The notes under the pieces were generated by a model, which searched no databases, was not told the origin of the DNA, and saw nothing but the letters and a program-made list of their open reading frames with translations. A DNA stretch of 33,389 bases from a virus. The stretch covers positions 1 to 33,389 of the IMG/VR virus record IMGVR_UViG_3300029319_000235, one strand, 5' to 3'. The stretch's first letter is position 1, and each line of letters starts with the position of its first letter. Of this stretch, positions 24,517 to 30,570 are shown one piece after another. The translations under genes and the position numbers were made by a program.

Positions 24517-25519
24517 GATCTGCTTCCCTTATGGCGTAAAGAATACGCGCCGCCACTTGCGGCACAATGCTATTTCCTAGCTGTCTAAGTCGGTGTACCC
24601 GACCGGGTACCCCATGAGATACTCGACAAACTCTGGGTTCAGACTGCCACGTTGCCACTCCTCCGGCGTATTGCCTCTGATGTCTGGATGATTGCCCAAC
24701 TGCCTTTGCATCTTGCCGTTGGGTGTCCCCGCTGCATCCTCGTTTGCTGTCGGCGTCGGCCACATTTTCACGCTGTCCGCTGCCGATGGCGTGGCCCACA
24801 TCTGAGGCTCCCCGCTCCGCTGCGTCTCCTCGTCCGGCCAAAACTTTACGAACCGATCCAAGCTCACGCTTTTGCCTGTCAGCGGGTTTACTGCCTCGCT
24901 GCTGGTGCTGTTCCGCTCGATGTGATCGCTGGCTGTCGGCGTTGGGATCATGATGCGCGGCTTGCCCCAGCTTCCCGCGTCCCGATCTCGCATTGATGGT
25001 GCCATTTGATTCGCCTGAGCTGTCGGCGTGTGCAACAATCCAGCAGCGGTCTCGTCTGTGCGGGGCATCTGCGGCGACAGCCGGTATAACGTAGCACCGG
25101 CTGGAGTAGCCTGCGCCTTCCAAGTCAGATAGCACCGTGTCGAGGCCCATAGTGATGTGGCCAGCAACATTTTCTCCAATGACCCAGCGGGGCCGCACAG
25201 CTTTGATAACCCTAAGCATTTCCGGCCAGAGATGTCGGTCATCTTGATCGCCTCTGCGCTTCCCGGCTGTCGAGAAAGGCTGGCAGGGGTATCCCCCTGT
25301 GATGATGTCAACCAATCCTCTAAATCTATCTGCGTCATCTGCAAGCTCCCTGATATCCCCGATGATCTCTGTGTCAGGCCAATGCTTGCGCAAAACCTTC
25401 TGTGCGTGTTCGTCATATTCGCAGAACGCGACAGTCTCATAGCCGCCAACCAGCTTCTCGCCAGCGTAGCTAAACCCCCCAATGCCGGCAAACAGGTCAA
25501 GCATCCGCAAGGGTTTCAC
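24497..25519 (-). CDS. dcm: C5-cytosine DNA methyltransferase
   Basis: 340 residues from GTG 25519. Motif I LDLFAGIGGFSYAG (7-20), motif IV GGYPCQPFS with catalytic Cys79, motif VI GENVAGH (115-121), motif VIII APHRRDRCWIVAHA (152-165) and motif X LRQLGNSIVPQVA near 311-323 are all present, so the enzyme should transfer methyl from S-adenosylmethionine to C5 of cytosine. The target-recognition region (about 165-300) is unusual: hydrophilic, low in hydrophobics and with recurring words HADS, NADS, DADS. The same DNA carries a second open frame. The start overlaps the zinc-finger gene. Likely roles are protection against host restriction or modification within an R-M-like cassette. Confidence 0.93.
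   Translation of the reverse strand: MKPLRMLDLFAGIGGFSYAGEKLVGGYETVAFCEYDEHAQKVLRKHWPDTEIIGDIRELADDADRFRGLVDIITGGYPCQPFSTAGKRRGDQDDRHLWPEMLRVIKAVRPRWVIGENVAGHITMGLDTVLSDLEGAGYSSRCYVIPAVAADAPHRRDRCWIVAHADSSGESNGTINARSGRGKLGQAAHHDPNADSQRSHRAEQHQQRGSKPADRQKRELGSVRKVLAGRGDAAERGASDVGHAIGSGQRENVADADSKRGCSGDTQRQDAKAVGQSSRHQRQYAGGVATWQSEPRVCRVSHGVPGRVHRLRQLGNSIVPQVAARILYAIREADRGQDAA
24577..25242 (-). CDS. Candidate overlapping gene inside dcm (+1 frame)
   Basis: The frame is open for 307 codons (25500-24577) within the 340-codon dcm gene. Its first codon there is TTG, but ATG 25242 has AGAGG eight bases before it and would give 221 residues. The product has protein-like, repeated phrases: STRCYLTWKAQATPAGATLY, LSPQMPRTDETAAGLL, then HTPTA, PTPTASD, ATPSA, WPTPTANEDA, and an end EFVEYLMGYPVGYTDLDS. 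I recall very similar phrases in database proteins near phage cytosine methylases. The PTPTA repeats use the same DNA as the ADS words of Dcm. Whether it is translated, or a trace of dual-frame constraint, is open. Confidence 0.4.
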   Translation of the reverse strand: MTDISGRKCLGLSKLCGPAGSLEKMLLATSLWASTRCYLTWKAQATPAGATLYRLSPQMPRTDETAAGLLHTPTAQANQMAPSMRDRDAGSWGKPRIMIPTPTASDHIERNSTSSEAVNPLTGKSVSLDRFVKFWPDEETQRSGEPQMWATPSAADSVKMWPTPTANEDAAGTPNGKMQRQLGNHPDIRGNTPEEWQRGSLNPEFVEYLMGYPVGYTDLDS

Positions 25520-25704
25520 TTCAATGCACCCTGTCCGTCGATGTCACCCTCAGAGAAGTATTCCTTTTCCTGTAGGTAAAACTCACCGCTGCCGTCACAC
25601 TCCCAGCAAATGTCCGGCACAACGTCGCCCTCATCCCAACTAGATGCTACACGCACCCATCCAGAGCCATCACATTTGTGACATTTTTTCGGTAAAAAAG
25701 TCAT
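25516..25704 (-). CDS. Small DnaJ-type zinc-finger protein
   Basis: 62 residues with two CxxCxGxG motifs, CHKCDGSGW (8-16) and CWECDGSGE (33-41), which match one zinc-binding unit of the DnaJ cysteine-rich domain. No J domain is present. The C-terminal 20 residues are acidic. The gene overlaps both the XRE gene (35 bases) and dcm (4 bases, GTGA-type), so all are translated together. Phages often carry such lone zinc-finger proteins, and the role is unknown. Confidence 0.8.
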   Translation of the reverse strand: MTFLPKKCHKCDGSGWVRVASSWDEGDVVPDICWECDGSGEFYLQEKEYFSEGDIDGQGALK

Positions 25705-25873
25705 TGGGTTTCACCTGTCCTTCCGTTGCCAGAAATATCCGGCGCATGGTTTCTGCCGATGGATATCTGTTGCCATCGACAATCCTACAGATAGCCGCGC
25801 GACTCATGTTGCAGCGTCGCGCAAACTTGGCCTGGCTAATCTTCTTCGCTTTTAGATACTCAGATAAGGTCAT
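25670..25873 (-). CDS. XRE-family regulator leading the methyltransferase cassette
   Basis: 67 residues. An HTH covers about residues 3-45: YLKAKKISQAKFARRCNMSR, then AAICRIVDGNRYPSAETMRR, the usual XRE spacing. It is the first gene of the minus-strand cassette, and a perfect inverted repeat lies 19 bases before its start, between it and the divergent plus-strand operon. A short HTH protein before a methyltransferase and a nuclease resembles controller (C) proteins of restriction-modification systems. A phage Cro-like role is equally possible. Confidence 0.8.
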   Translation of the reverse strand: MTLSEYLKAKKISQAKFARRCNMSRAAICRIVDGNRYPSAETMRRIFLATEGQVKPNDFFTEKMSQM

Positions 25874-25891
25874 ATTTTTTTCTACAATATT

Positions 25892-25908
25892 GTTGACACG
25901 CGGTCAAC
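25892..25908. promoter_or_regulatory. Operator palindrome overlapping a -35 box
   Basis: Perfect 6-bp arms GTTGAC and GTCAAC are separated by ACGCG. The left arm contains a TTGACA -35 box reading towards the plus-strand operon (ATG 25962). At 17-18 bp spacing the -10 position is CGATAG or GATAGA, a weak match. Position between divergent genes suggests binding by the adjacent XRE regulator. Confidence 0.7.
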
Positions 25909-25961
25909 CGACATGCGATAGAGGGGATAGTAACACAAAGAAAAGCACAAGGAAGCACACA

Positions 25962-26855
25962 ATGCCTCATGAAACACCAGCCTACCGGCAAGAGTTTGGC
26001 GCAGCGCACGACAGTGCATCTGGTGCCACACAGGACAAGTGGGAGTTTGTTCTCAAGCTCTACTGTCGCCATCTTGGAGTGAAGCTGCCAATGGCGGCAA
26101 GGCCGTGGTGTGGGATCGTGGTGCAGGATGGTGCCAATCTCATTCTTGGGCTGGACAAGTATCAGCCGATGGTCGGCCAGCAGGATGGCATGGATCAGGC
26201 CAAGGCTATCGCTCAGACGATGGAGCGGTACAACAGCTATCAGCCGCGCAAGTGGGATGGTGACAAGGACGCCGAGGAGTTTGAGGCGTTCAAAGACTAC
26301 ATTCCAGATATGATTTTACACGCGGTTGAAGGCGTGCGTGAGCGGTTCAAGACCGCCAACATGATTGAAGGCGAGTATCAACGCTGGCTGGAAGAGCCGC
26401 GCCTTGATGTGCCTATCATGCTTTATCAAGATTATTCCGGCGGCGGCATCCAGTGTGATCTGAAAGCCAAGCCGCCCCTGCGCAACCCACCAAAGAAGGA
26501 CGGCACCCGCTCGTGGCGCGTACCCAAGGTGGAAGGCATCACGCCCACAGCGCAGCAACAAATTCAGCAAGCTGTCTACAACAAAGCAACTGGTGAGCCA
26601 CCGTCACTGCTGTATGTCAGTGCGTCCGGTTATTACATAGCCGACGCCGACAACTGTGACTTGCTCAAGCCAGAGGCTTTGGAGAAGGCATACGCTGAAG
26701 CAGTGCGGTCATGGCAGATCAGTCAAAACCTGCTGAAAGCCGCAAACGGATCATGGCGCAACTTGGCTGGCCTTGTTCAGCCAGACTTCAATGAGATCGC
26801 AAGGCGTCATGGCCCATCAATCGTAGACGTAGCCAACCAATTATGGAGGTTTTAA
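25962..26855 (+). CDS. RecB/Cas4-type PD-(D/E)XK exonuclease (putative)
   Basis: 297 residues from ATG 25962. The frame is open further upstream, but that part lies over the opposing XRE gene. The N-terminal half is helical (ATQDKWEFVLKLYCRHLGVK; KAIAQTMERYNSY). A candidate active site is E138 in MIEGEYQRW, D150 or D157, and the D-x-K strand IQCDLKAK (164-170), followed by a Gln-rich helix TPTAQQQIQQAVYNKATG that fits the RecB motif Q-x3-Y. Such nucleases produce single strands for annealing proteins, and an annealing protein and SSB are encoded downstream. The family call is moderate because the DxK strand is atypical. Confidence 0.6.
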   Translation: MPHETPAYRQEFGAAHDSASGATQDKWEFVLKLYCRHLGVKLPMAARPWCGIVVQDGANLILGLDKYQPMVGQQDGMDQAKAIAQTMERYNSYQPRKWDGDKDAEEFEAFKDYIPDMILHAVEGVRERFKTANMIEGEYQRWLEEPRLDVPIMLYQDYSGGGIQCDLKAKPPLRNPPKKDGTRSWRVPKVEGITPTAQQQIQQAVYNKATGEPPSLLYVSASGYYIADADNCDLLKPEALEKAYAEAVRSWQISQNLLKAANGSWRNLAGLVQPDFNEIARRHGPSIVDVANQLWRF

Positions 26856-27097
26856 TGGCACGCAAAGCAAACCCTGTGAGCATTAGTTTCACAAAGGAAG
26901 AACTGATGGCCGGCATAAAGATGGCTGAGTTTGAGGTCGTCGGATCGGCAGAACACATTCATTACGCCCTGATGCAGCCAAAGGAGGGCAAGATCTCAAC
27001 AAATGATCTGCGTGGATACCGCGATGCGATTGACTACTACGTCAAGGTGCGCGGTGCGTATGAGCGTAAGTTTGGGGAGATTAAAGATGCTGACTGA
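26855..27097 (+). CDS. Small hypothetical protein, 80 aa
   Basis: ATG 26855 is chosen because GGAGG lies five bases before it. The in-frame ATG at 26843 has none, and the preceding stop overlaps by one base (TAATG). The product is MARKANPVSISFTKEELMAG followed by a helix and DLRGYRDAIDYYVKVRGAYE. It is charged and helical, with no recognised domain. Position behind the nuclease suggests an accessory DNA function, unproven. Confidence 0.7.
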   Translation: MARKANPVSISFTKEELMAGIKMAEFEVVGSAEHIHYALMQPKEGKISTNDLRGYRDAIDYYVKVRGAYERKFGEIKDAD

Positions 27098-27401
27098 TAC
27101 TCCCGCCTACAAGCTGGTGCGCAGGGATGACCCTGCCACCAGCCACGACGCCGCAGAAAGCATCGACGCGACAGCGATGGAAAGCGTAGTAGCCGATGCA
27201 ATCTGGGAGTTTGGTGCAGCAGGTGCGATTGCTGATCAAGTCTGCAATGCCCTGCCGCATCACCGATATAACTCAGTGACGCCGCGTTTCAAAGCCCTAA
27301 AAGAAAAGGGCATCATCATCACCGATGGCACCAAGAGAAAGGGTGCGTCAGGCCGCAGCCAGATGGTCATGTGGCACAAGGAGTTCTACCATGCACAGTG
27401 A
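27087..27401 (+). CDS. Winged-helix DNA-binding protein
   Basis: 104 residues from ATG 27087. The frame is open upstream, but this start overlaps the previous gene by 11 bases in normal operon style. The recurrent phage opening RRDDPATSHDAAESID is followed by a winged helix: AIWEFGAAGAIADQVCNAL, HRYNSVTPRFKALKEKGIII and a wing TDGTKRKGASGRSQMVMW. Related proteins are frequent in phage early regions near recombination genes. The exact role is not known. Confidence 0.75.
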   Translation: MLTDTPAYKLVRRDDPATSHDAAESIDATAMESVVADAIWEFGAAGAIADQVCNALPHHRYNSVTPRFKALKEKGIIITDGTKRKGASGRSQMVMWHKEFYHAQ

Positions 27402-27603
27402 GCCTGTTGATATCGGCACGCCGTATGTGACCCGCGAGGACATGCAGGACAGCATCAACGAGTTGTTCCTGCGTGTCGATCACCTGCAACGCACCGTTGA
27501 TCGCAATGACGAAAAGATAGCTGATATGGAGAGGAGTTTGGCACTGTTTGTCCATCTAATCTCTGATAAGTTAGGAGTTTCCCAAGGAGGCACGAATGAA
27601 TAG
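27391..27603 (+). CDS. Small coiled-coil protein, 70 aa
   Basis: ATG 27391 with AAGGAG eight bases before it. The frame is also open upstream. Residues 15-60 form an amphipathic coiled coil (REDMQDSINELFLRVDHLQR, then TVDRNDEKIADMERSLALF) similar in form to SlyX-like proteins. No catalytic motif. It overlaps both neighbours. Function unknown. Confidence 0.65.
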   Translation: MHSEPVDIGTPYVTREDMQDSINELFLRVDHLQRTVDRNDEKIADMERSLALFVHLISDKLGVSQGGTNE

Positions 27604-28087
27604 CTATATGACAAGCGCCTATTATGTTGGCGCAATCGTGGTGGCAAACGTAGGCTTCACCTACATCCCCATGATCCCACTACCAGGCGGCGAGATGTTC
27701 GCACCGATGAGCTTGCTTGTTGGCTTTGTGTTTGTCTTGAGAGACTTTGCGCAGCGTGACTTGGGACACAAAGTATTCATCCCGATGACGATAGGTTTGG
27801 TTCTGAGTTACCTGCTTGCAGATCCATTCGTCGCCTTTGCCAGTGCGGTAGCCTTTGCCATCAGCGAACTGGTTGATTGGGCTGTCTACACCTACAGCGG
27901 CAAGCCCATCAAGGAGCGTATCCTAATCTCATCAGCCGTCAGTACACCGGCAGACAGTGCTGTGTTCATGCTCATGCTTGGCTTCTTTAGCTGGTATGGG
28001 TTCGTCGTCATGGTGGTCAGCAAAATGCTTGGCGCCTTAGCTGTTTACTACATGCTGAAAAGGAAAAGTGATGCGTCATACATATAA
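27596..28087 (+). CDS. VUT/YhhQ-family queuosine-precursor transporter
   Basis: 163 residues with about six hydrophobic segments (7-27, 36-49, 61-75, 79-98, 120-135, 136-154). Signature segments of the VUT family are VFVLRDFAQRDLGHKVFIPM (46-64), SELVDWAVYTYSGKPIKER (90-108) and SSAVSTPADSAVF (112-124). Cellular YhhQ imports the 7-deazaguanines preQ0 and preQ1. GGAGG lies five bases before ATG 27596. Downstream, with overlaps, are a small unknown gene and a DpdA-like transglycosylase, so imported base probably feeds DNA modification. It is somewhat shorter than E. coli YhhQ (about 220 residues). Confidence 0.85.
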   Translation: MNSYMTSAYYVGAIVVANVGFTYIPMIPLPGGEMFAPMSLLVGFVFVLRDFAQRDLGHKVFIPMTIGLVLSYLLADPFVAFASAVAFAISELVDWAVYTYSGKPIKERILISSAVSTPADSAVFMLMLGFFSWYGFVVMVVSKMLGALAVYYMLKRKSDASYI

Positions 28088-28322
28088 CGTAAGTTTCGCA
28101 CGTTTGTGTCCTGTCGATGGTAGCACCATTCGTTATCTTTTGGAGTTGCGTTCACATCGCAAAGTCTTAGTCGAAGACATTCAAGCAGCTTGCGTTGGCG
28201 ATCATCAGCCAATCTTCCAAGAGGACTTGGCGGCTTTTCTTTCTGAGACATTCGTGTTTGAGAGTGGGCAACTGCAAGGTACTCATAACACGGTGCAAAT
28301 AGTATCAGAGTGGCATCCGTAA
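28071..28322 (+). CDS. Small protein of the 7-deazaguanine module, unknown function
   Basis: 83 residues from ATG 28071, overlapping the transporter gene by 17 bases. Its stop shares a base with the next start (TAATG). It starts MRHTYNVSFARLCPVDGSTI, with a strand pair through RYLLELRSHRKVLVEDIQAA, a helix EDLAAFLSETF and a final strand NTVQIVSEW. The strand-strand-helix-helix-strand order is reminiscent of half a tunnelling (T) fold as in QueD or QueF, but I see neither the zinc histidines nor the QueF catalytic set. The tight coupling with transporter and transglycosylase suggests a role in the same pathway. Confidence 0.6.
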   Translation: MRHTYNVSFARLCPVDGSTIRYLLELRSHRKVLVEDIQAACVGDHQPIFQEDLAAFLSETFVFESGQLQGTHNTVQIVSEWHP

Positions 28323-29011
28323 TGATCCACTACCACGGCACACCGCTGACCCCGAAAGCAATGCTGTATCGCATGGCTGGCAAGCACTTCTGTGTAAGTT
28401 TTGCGAACCCTGCACAGGCCAAAACTTGCATGGAGATAGGGCAGTCAATCATGTGGGACAACGGCGCTTTCACAACCTACACACAGGGCAAGCAGCTTGA
28501 TCGCACTAAACTGTACGCTTGGCTGGAGGACAAGGTGGCACACCCGCATTGGGCTGTGATCCCTGATGTGATTGGCGGTGATGAAGAACAGCAGAGAGAT
28601 TTGCTTTCTGAATGGCCGTTTGGGCCTGAGTTTGGCGCACCTGTCTGGCACATGGCTATGTCGTTTGACTACCTCATGTATCTGACAGACCACTATGGCA
28701 AGGTGTGCTTTGGCTCCAGCGGTGAATACTGGAATGTCGGATCAGACGCTTGGTGTTCAAGAGCCGACGCGGCTTTCAACAAGCTGGCGCAAAAACACCG
28801 GAGAATGCCGTGGATACACATGCTTAGAGGCTTGTCACTTGGTGGTGAACGATGGCCGTTTGCCAGCGCCGACAGTGTGAATGTGGCACGCAACTTCAAG
28901 GACTACGACAGGTGTCCAGAAAAGATGGCTCGAAAAATTGATGGCATCCAAACACCATTGTTTTGGGAGCCGCATCCTGTGCAACAATCAATGTTCGGGA
29001 GAACAGCATGA
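28322..29011 (+). CDS. dpdA: DpdA-like DNA transglycosylase (7-deazaguanine insertion)
   Basis: 229 residues. It resembles the short phage branch of tRNA-guanine transglycosylase-like proteins: IHYHGTPLTP (2-11), HFCVSFANP (22-30), MWDNGAF (44-50, with an Asp placed like that of the TGT DSGGF motif), AVIPDVIGGD (78-87, second acidic site), GSSGEYWNVGS (131-141) and IHMLRGLSL (165-173). DpdA enzymes exchange guanine in DNA for a 7-deazaguanine such as preQ0 or preQ1. The zinc-binding Cys cluster of tRNA-TGTs is absent. No preQ0 synthesis genes (folE, queC, queD, queE) are seen, which fits a salvage route through the adjacent transporter. Modified guanine would protect phage DNA from restriction. 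Confidence 0.8.
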   Translation: MIHYHGTPLTPKAMLYRMAGKHFCVSFANPAQAKTCMEIGQSIMWDNGAFTTYTQGKQLDRTKLYAWLEDKVAHPHWAVIPDVIGGDEEQQRDLLSEWPFGPEFGAPVWHMAMSFDYLMYLTDHYGKVCFGSSGEYWNVGSDAWCSRADAAFNKLAQKHRRMPWIHMLRGLSLGGERWPFASADSVNVARNFKDYDRCPEKMARKIDGIQTPLFWEPHPVQQSMFGRTA

Positions 29012-29628
29012 CAGACTTGAAAGAGACTATGGCTCTTGTCGCTGAGTTGAACGCTAGTCATGGCGTTACCCAGCGTGGGGGCAAGAAGTACACCCAGGTG
29101 GTGCATCGAATGGAAGCGTTCCGCAAGATGCATGGCACCGACTTTGGGGTGGACACACATATCTTGGTGGATGACGGCCAGCGTGTCGTGGTCAAAGCCA
29201 AGATCCTCAACATGGACGGCGCTGTGATTGGTGCCGGCATGGCAGAAGAGATCAGGGGACAGGGCAACGTCAACAAGACAAGCGCCTTGGAGAACTGTGA
29301 GACATCTGCCATTGGCCGCGCCTTGGCATCGCTGGGCCTAGCTGGCGGTGAGTATGCGTCAGCAAACGAGATGGATGGCGTAGGGAGAAAGGAAGAAGCT
29401 ATCGCCAGCCTACCGCCGGCAAAGGAGCCGTCGCCTAACCTGTTGGAGTTGCAGCAGCAAGCGACAGATTACCTGCCGCAGTTTGACATGAAGCAGATCA
29501 CAGACTGGATGAACGCAGAGTTCACAAAGAAGTGGATGGACATTGCGAACAAAGAGTTTCCTGAGATCTTCCAAGACATCAAAGCAAAATGCCAAGCACG
29601 CATGAAGGAGCTTAAATCGGATGGCTAG
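29008..29628 (+). CDS. ERF-type single-strand annealing recombinase
   Basis: 206 residues from ATG 29008 (ATGA overlap with dpdA). The core DGAVIGAGMAEEIRGQGNVN then KTSALENCETSAIGRALASL and GLAGGEYASANEM is characteristic of phage ERF-like/Rad52-type annealing proteins. The C-terminal third is a linker and a helical domain (QFDMKQITDWMNAEFTKKWM). It would bind single strands made by the upstream nuclease and anneal homologous DNA, helping replication and concatemer formation. It overlaps the SSB-like gene by 8 bases. Confidence 0.85.
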   Translation: MTDLKETMALVAELNASHGVTQRGGKKYTQVVHRMEAFRKMHGTDFGVDTHILVDDGQRVVVKAKILNMDGAVIGAGMAEEIRGQGNVNKTSALENCETSAIGRALASLGLAGGEYASANEMDGVGRKEEAIASLPPAKEPSPNLLELQQQATDYLPQFDMKQITDWMNAEFTKKWMDIANKEFPEIFQDIKAKCQARMKELKSDG

Positions 29629-29968
29629 ACGCTATGAGACAATCACTTACATCAAGCTGTTCCCCAATACTGAGGGGAAGAGCAAGGCACAGTATAGCAA
29701 CGGCAACTGGCAACCTTATTCAGCGGAGCAAAAAACTCCTGCGGATCTTATCTTCCGAGAAGGTCAGCGCCACCAAGTTAGCCTGTTCCCCAACGAGGAC
29801 GGTACTATCTCTATTCGTATCTCACGAGTTACTGAATACGAGGGTGAGGACAGTATCTCTGACGGCATATCGCAGCCAGCCATGAAGCCAATCGGCGCCG
29901 CGATTAGCCACAAGTATTCCGCTCCACAACCAAAGGCAGAGGACGATGACCCAGACATCCCCTTCTAA
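29621..29968 (+). CDS. SSB-like protein with acidic C-terminal tip
   Basis: 115 residues. The body is beta-rich (TITYIKLFPNTEGKSKAQYS; GQRHQVSLFPNEDGTISIRI), followed by a flexible linker. The protein ends EDDDPDIPF, the classical SSB tip that recruits host repair and replication proteins. AAGGAG lies ten bases before ATG 29621. The body is not a textbook OB-fold by eye, so the SSB call rests on the tip and the place after the annealing protein. The start of the next gene lies within the tip codons. Confidence 0.75.
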   Translation: MARRYETITYIKLFPNTEGKSKAQYSNGNWQPYSAEQKTPADLIFREGQRHQVSLFPNEDGTISIRISRVTEYEGEDSISDGISQPAMKPIGAAISHKYSAPQPKAEDDDPDIPF

Positions 29969-30167
29969 GGCGCTTCTAAGCCCTCGTGAGGCGTCCTTGG
30001 TGCTGTTTGGCACCGATAGTAAGTCTCAGGTCAACATGCTGCGCACGATGCTCCATAGGGGCATTATCAAAGGCAAGCGTTTAGGTGGCCGCTGGTACAT
30101 CACAATGCGTGAAATCGAAAGGATCACAGATGGTGAAGCCGACCTTCCTGATTATCCCAAGAAATGA
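29946..30167 (+). CDS. Excisionase/MerR-like helix-turn-helix protein
   Basis: 73 residues. LLSPREASLVLFGTDSKSQV followed by LRTMLHRGIIKGKRLGGRWY and ITMREIERI is the pattern of small winged HTH proteins of the excisionase/HTH_17 type: a helix pair, then a basic wing with the GRWYI strand. No integrase is in the genome, so an excisionase role is unlikely and a transcription regulator is more probable. The start lies in the end of the SSB-like gene. Confidence 0.75.
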   Translation: MTQTSPSKALLSPREASLVLFGTDSKSQVNMLRTMLHRGIIKGKRLGGRWYITMREIERITDGEADLPDYPKK

Positions 30168-30351
30168 TGGGGTGGTTGTGAGCCTAGATGGCGTGTGCCA
30201 TGTCAAACAAATGGATGCAACGCAGATGCTGGATCTTGCCCTGCGTTGCCTCAATGCCGGATTGGAGATGAAGCGTGAAGAAGAGAAAGCAGCAAAAGAC
30301 TGTGAGGGTCAGTCGCCCATTTCATTGCGCGAGGTGTCAGAAGGTCTGTGA
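30130..30351 (+). CDS. Small hypothetical protein, 73 aa
   Basis: ATG 30130 follows AAAGGA (30118-30123), part of a fourth near copy of the early leader (AAAGGATCAC). It overlaps the HTH gene by 38 bases. The product starts MVKPTFLIIPRNDGVVVSLD, with a strand-rich first half and a helical, charged second half (LRCLNAGLEMKREEEKAAKD). No recognised family. Confidence 0.6.
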   Translation: MVKPTFLIIPRNDGVVVSLDGVCHVKQMDATQMLDLALRCLNAGLEMKREEEKAAKDCEGQSPISLREVSEGL

Positions 30352-30430
30352 TTACACCCAGCACAACTGGGTTTCCCTTGCTACCGGCGAGGATATCTGT
30401 TGGGATTGCTACACAGGGGGGAGAAACTAG
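30275..30430 (+). CDS. Small zinc-binding protein, 51 aa, last early gene
   Basis: I read this gene directly from the sequence: GTG 30275 to TAG 30428-30430, overlapping the preceding gene by 77 bases in another frame, with GGAG seven bases before the start. The first 15 residues are basic (KKRKQQKTVRVSR). The rest has HCARCQKVC (17-25) and ICWDCY (41-46), two Cys pairs suited to bind one zinc. The stop codon touches the terminator stem. The large overlap lowers certainty, but the cysteine pattern is hard to explain otherwise. Confidence 0.55.
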   Translation: MKKRKQQKTVRVSRPFHCARCQKVCDYTQHNWVSLATGEDICWDCYTGGRN

Positions 30431-30452
30431 GGGGGTTATGCCCCCCTTTTTT
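30430..30452 (+). terminator. Intrinsic terminator between converging operons
   Basis: GGGGGG (30430-30435), a 5-base loop TTATG, CCCCCC (30441-30446) and six T (30447-30452). The stem starts in the TAG of the last early gene, and the T tract touches the TAA of the last late gene (30451-30453). It is a strong terminator for the plus strand. The minus strand lacks a T tract here. Confidence 0.9.
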
Positions 30453-30570
30453 ATTTCATGCGCTTCTTAGGTTGCTTTTTACGCAAGCGCGGGTTTGACA
30501 TCTTTGGTTTCATCTTGGCACCTTTCTTCATTCCGGCACCGGCCTTCATCTTCCCATAGTGTCCTGGCAT
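30451..30570 (-). CDS. Lys/Met-rich basic peptide, 39 aa, last late gene
   Basis: ATG 30570 to TAA 30451. The ATG shares one base with the preceding stop (TAATG). The product, MPGHYGKMKAGAGMKKGAKM onward to KKRMK, is extremely basic with no hydrophobic core. Similar peptides occur in marine podoviruses. It may be packaged with DNA or bind RNA, but no function is known. Confidence 0.65.
   Translation of the reverse strand: MPGHYGKMKAGAGMKKGAKMKPKMSNPRLRKKQPKKRMK

Noticed and set aside
25644-25961. Upstream extension of the RecB/Cas4-type nuclease gene
   Set aside because: It would cover the opposing XRE gene and the operator. The protein-like sequence begins at ATG 25962.
29946-30167. Excisionase gene implying a temperate phage
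   Set aside because: The HTH type is shared with excisionases, but no integrase, attachment-site-like repeat or CI-type repressor with a dimer domain was seen. A plain regulator is more likely.
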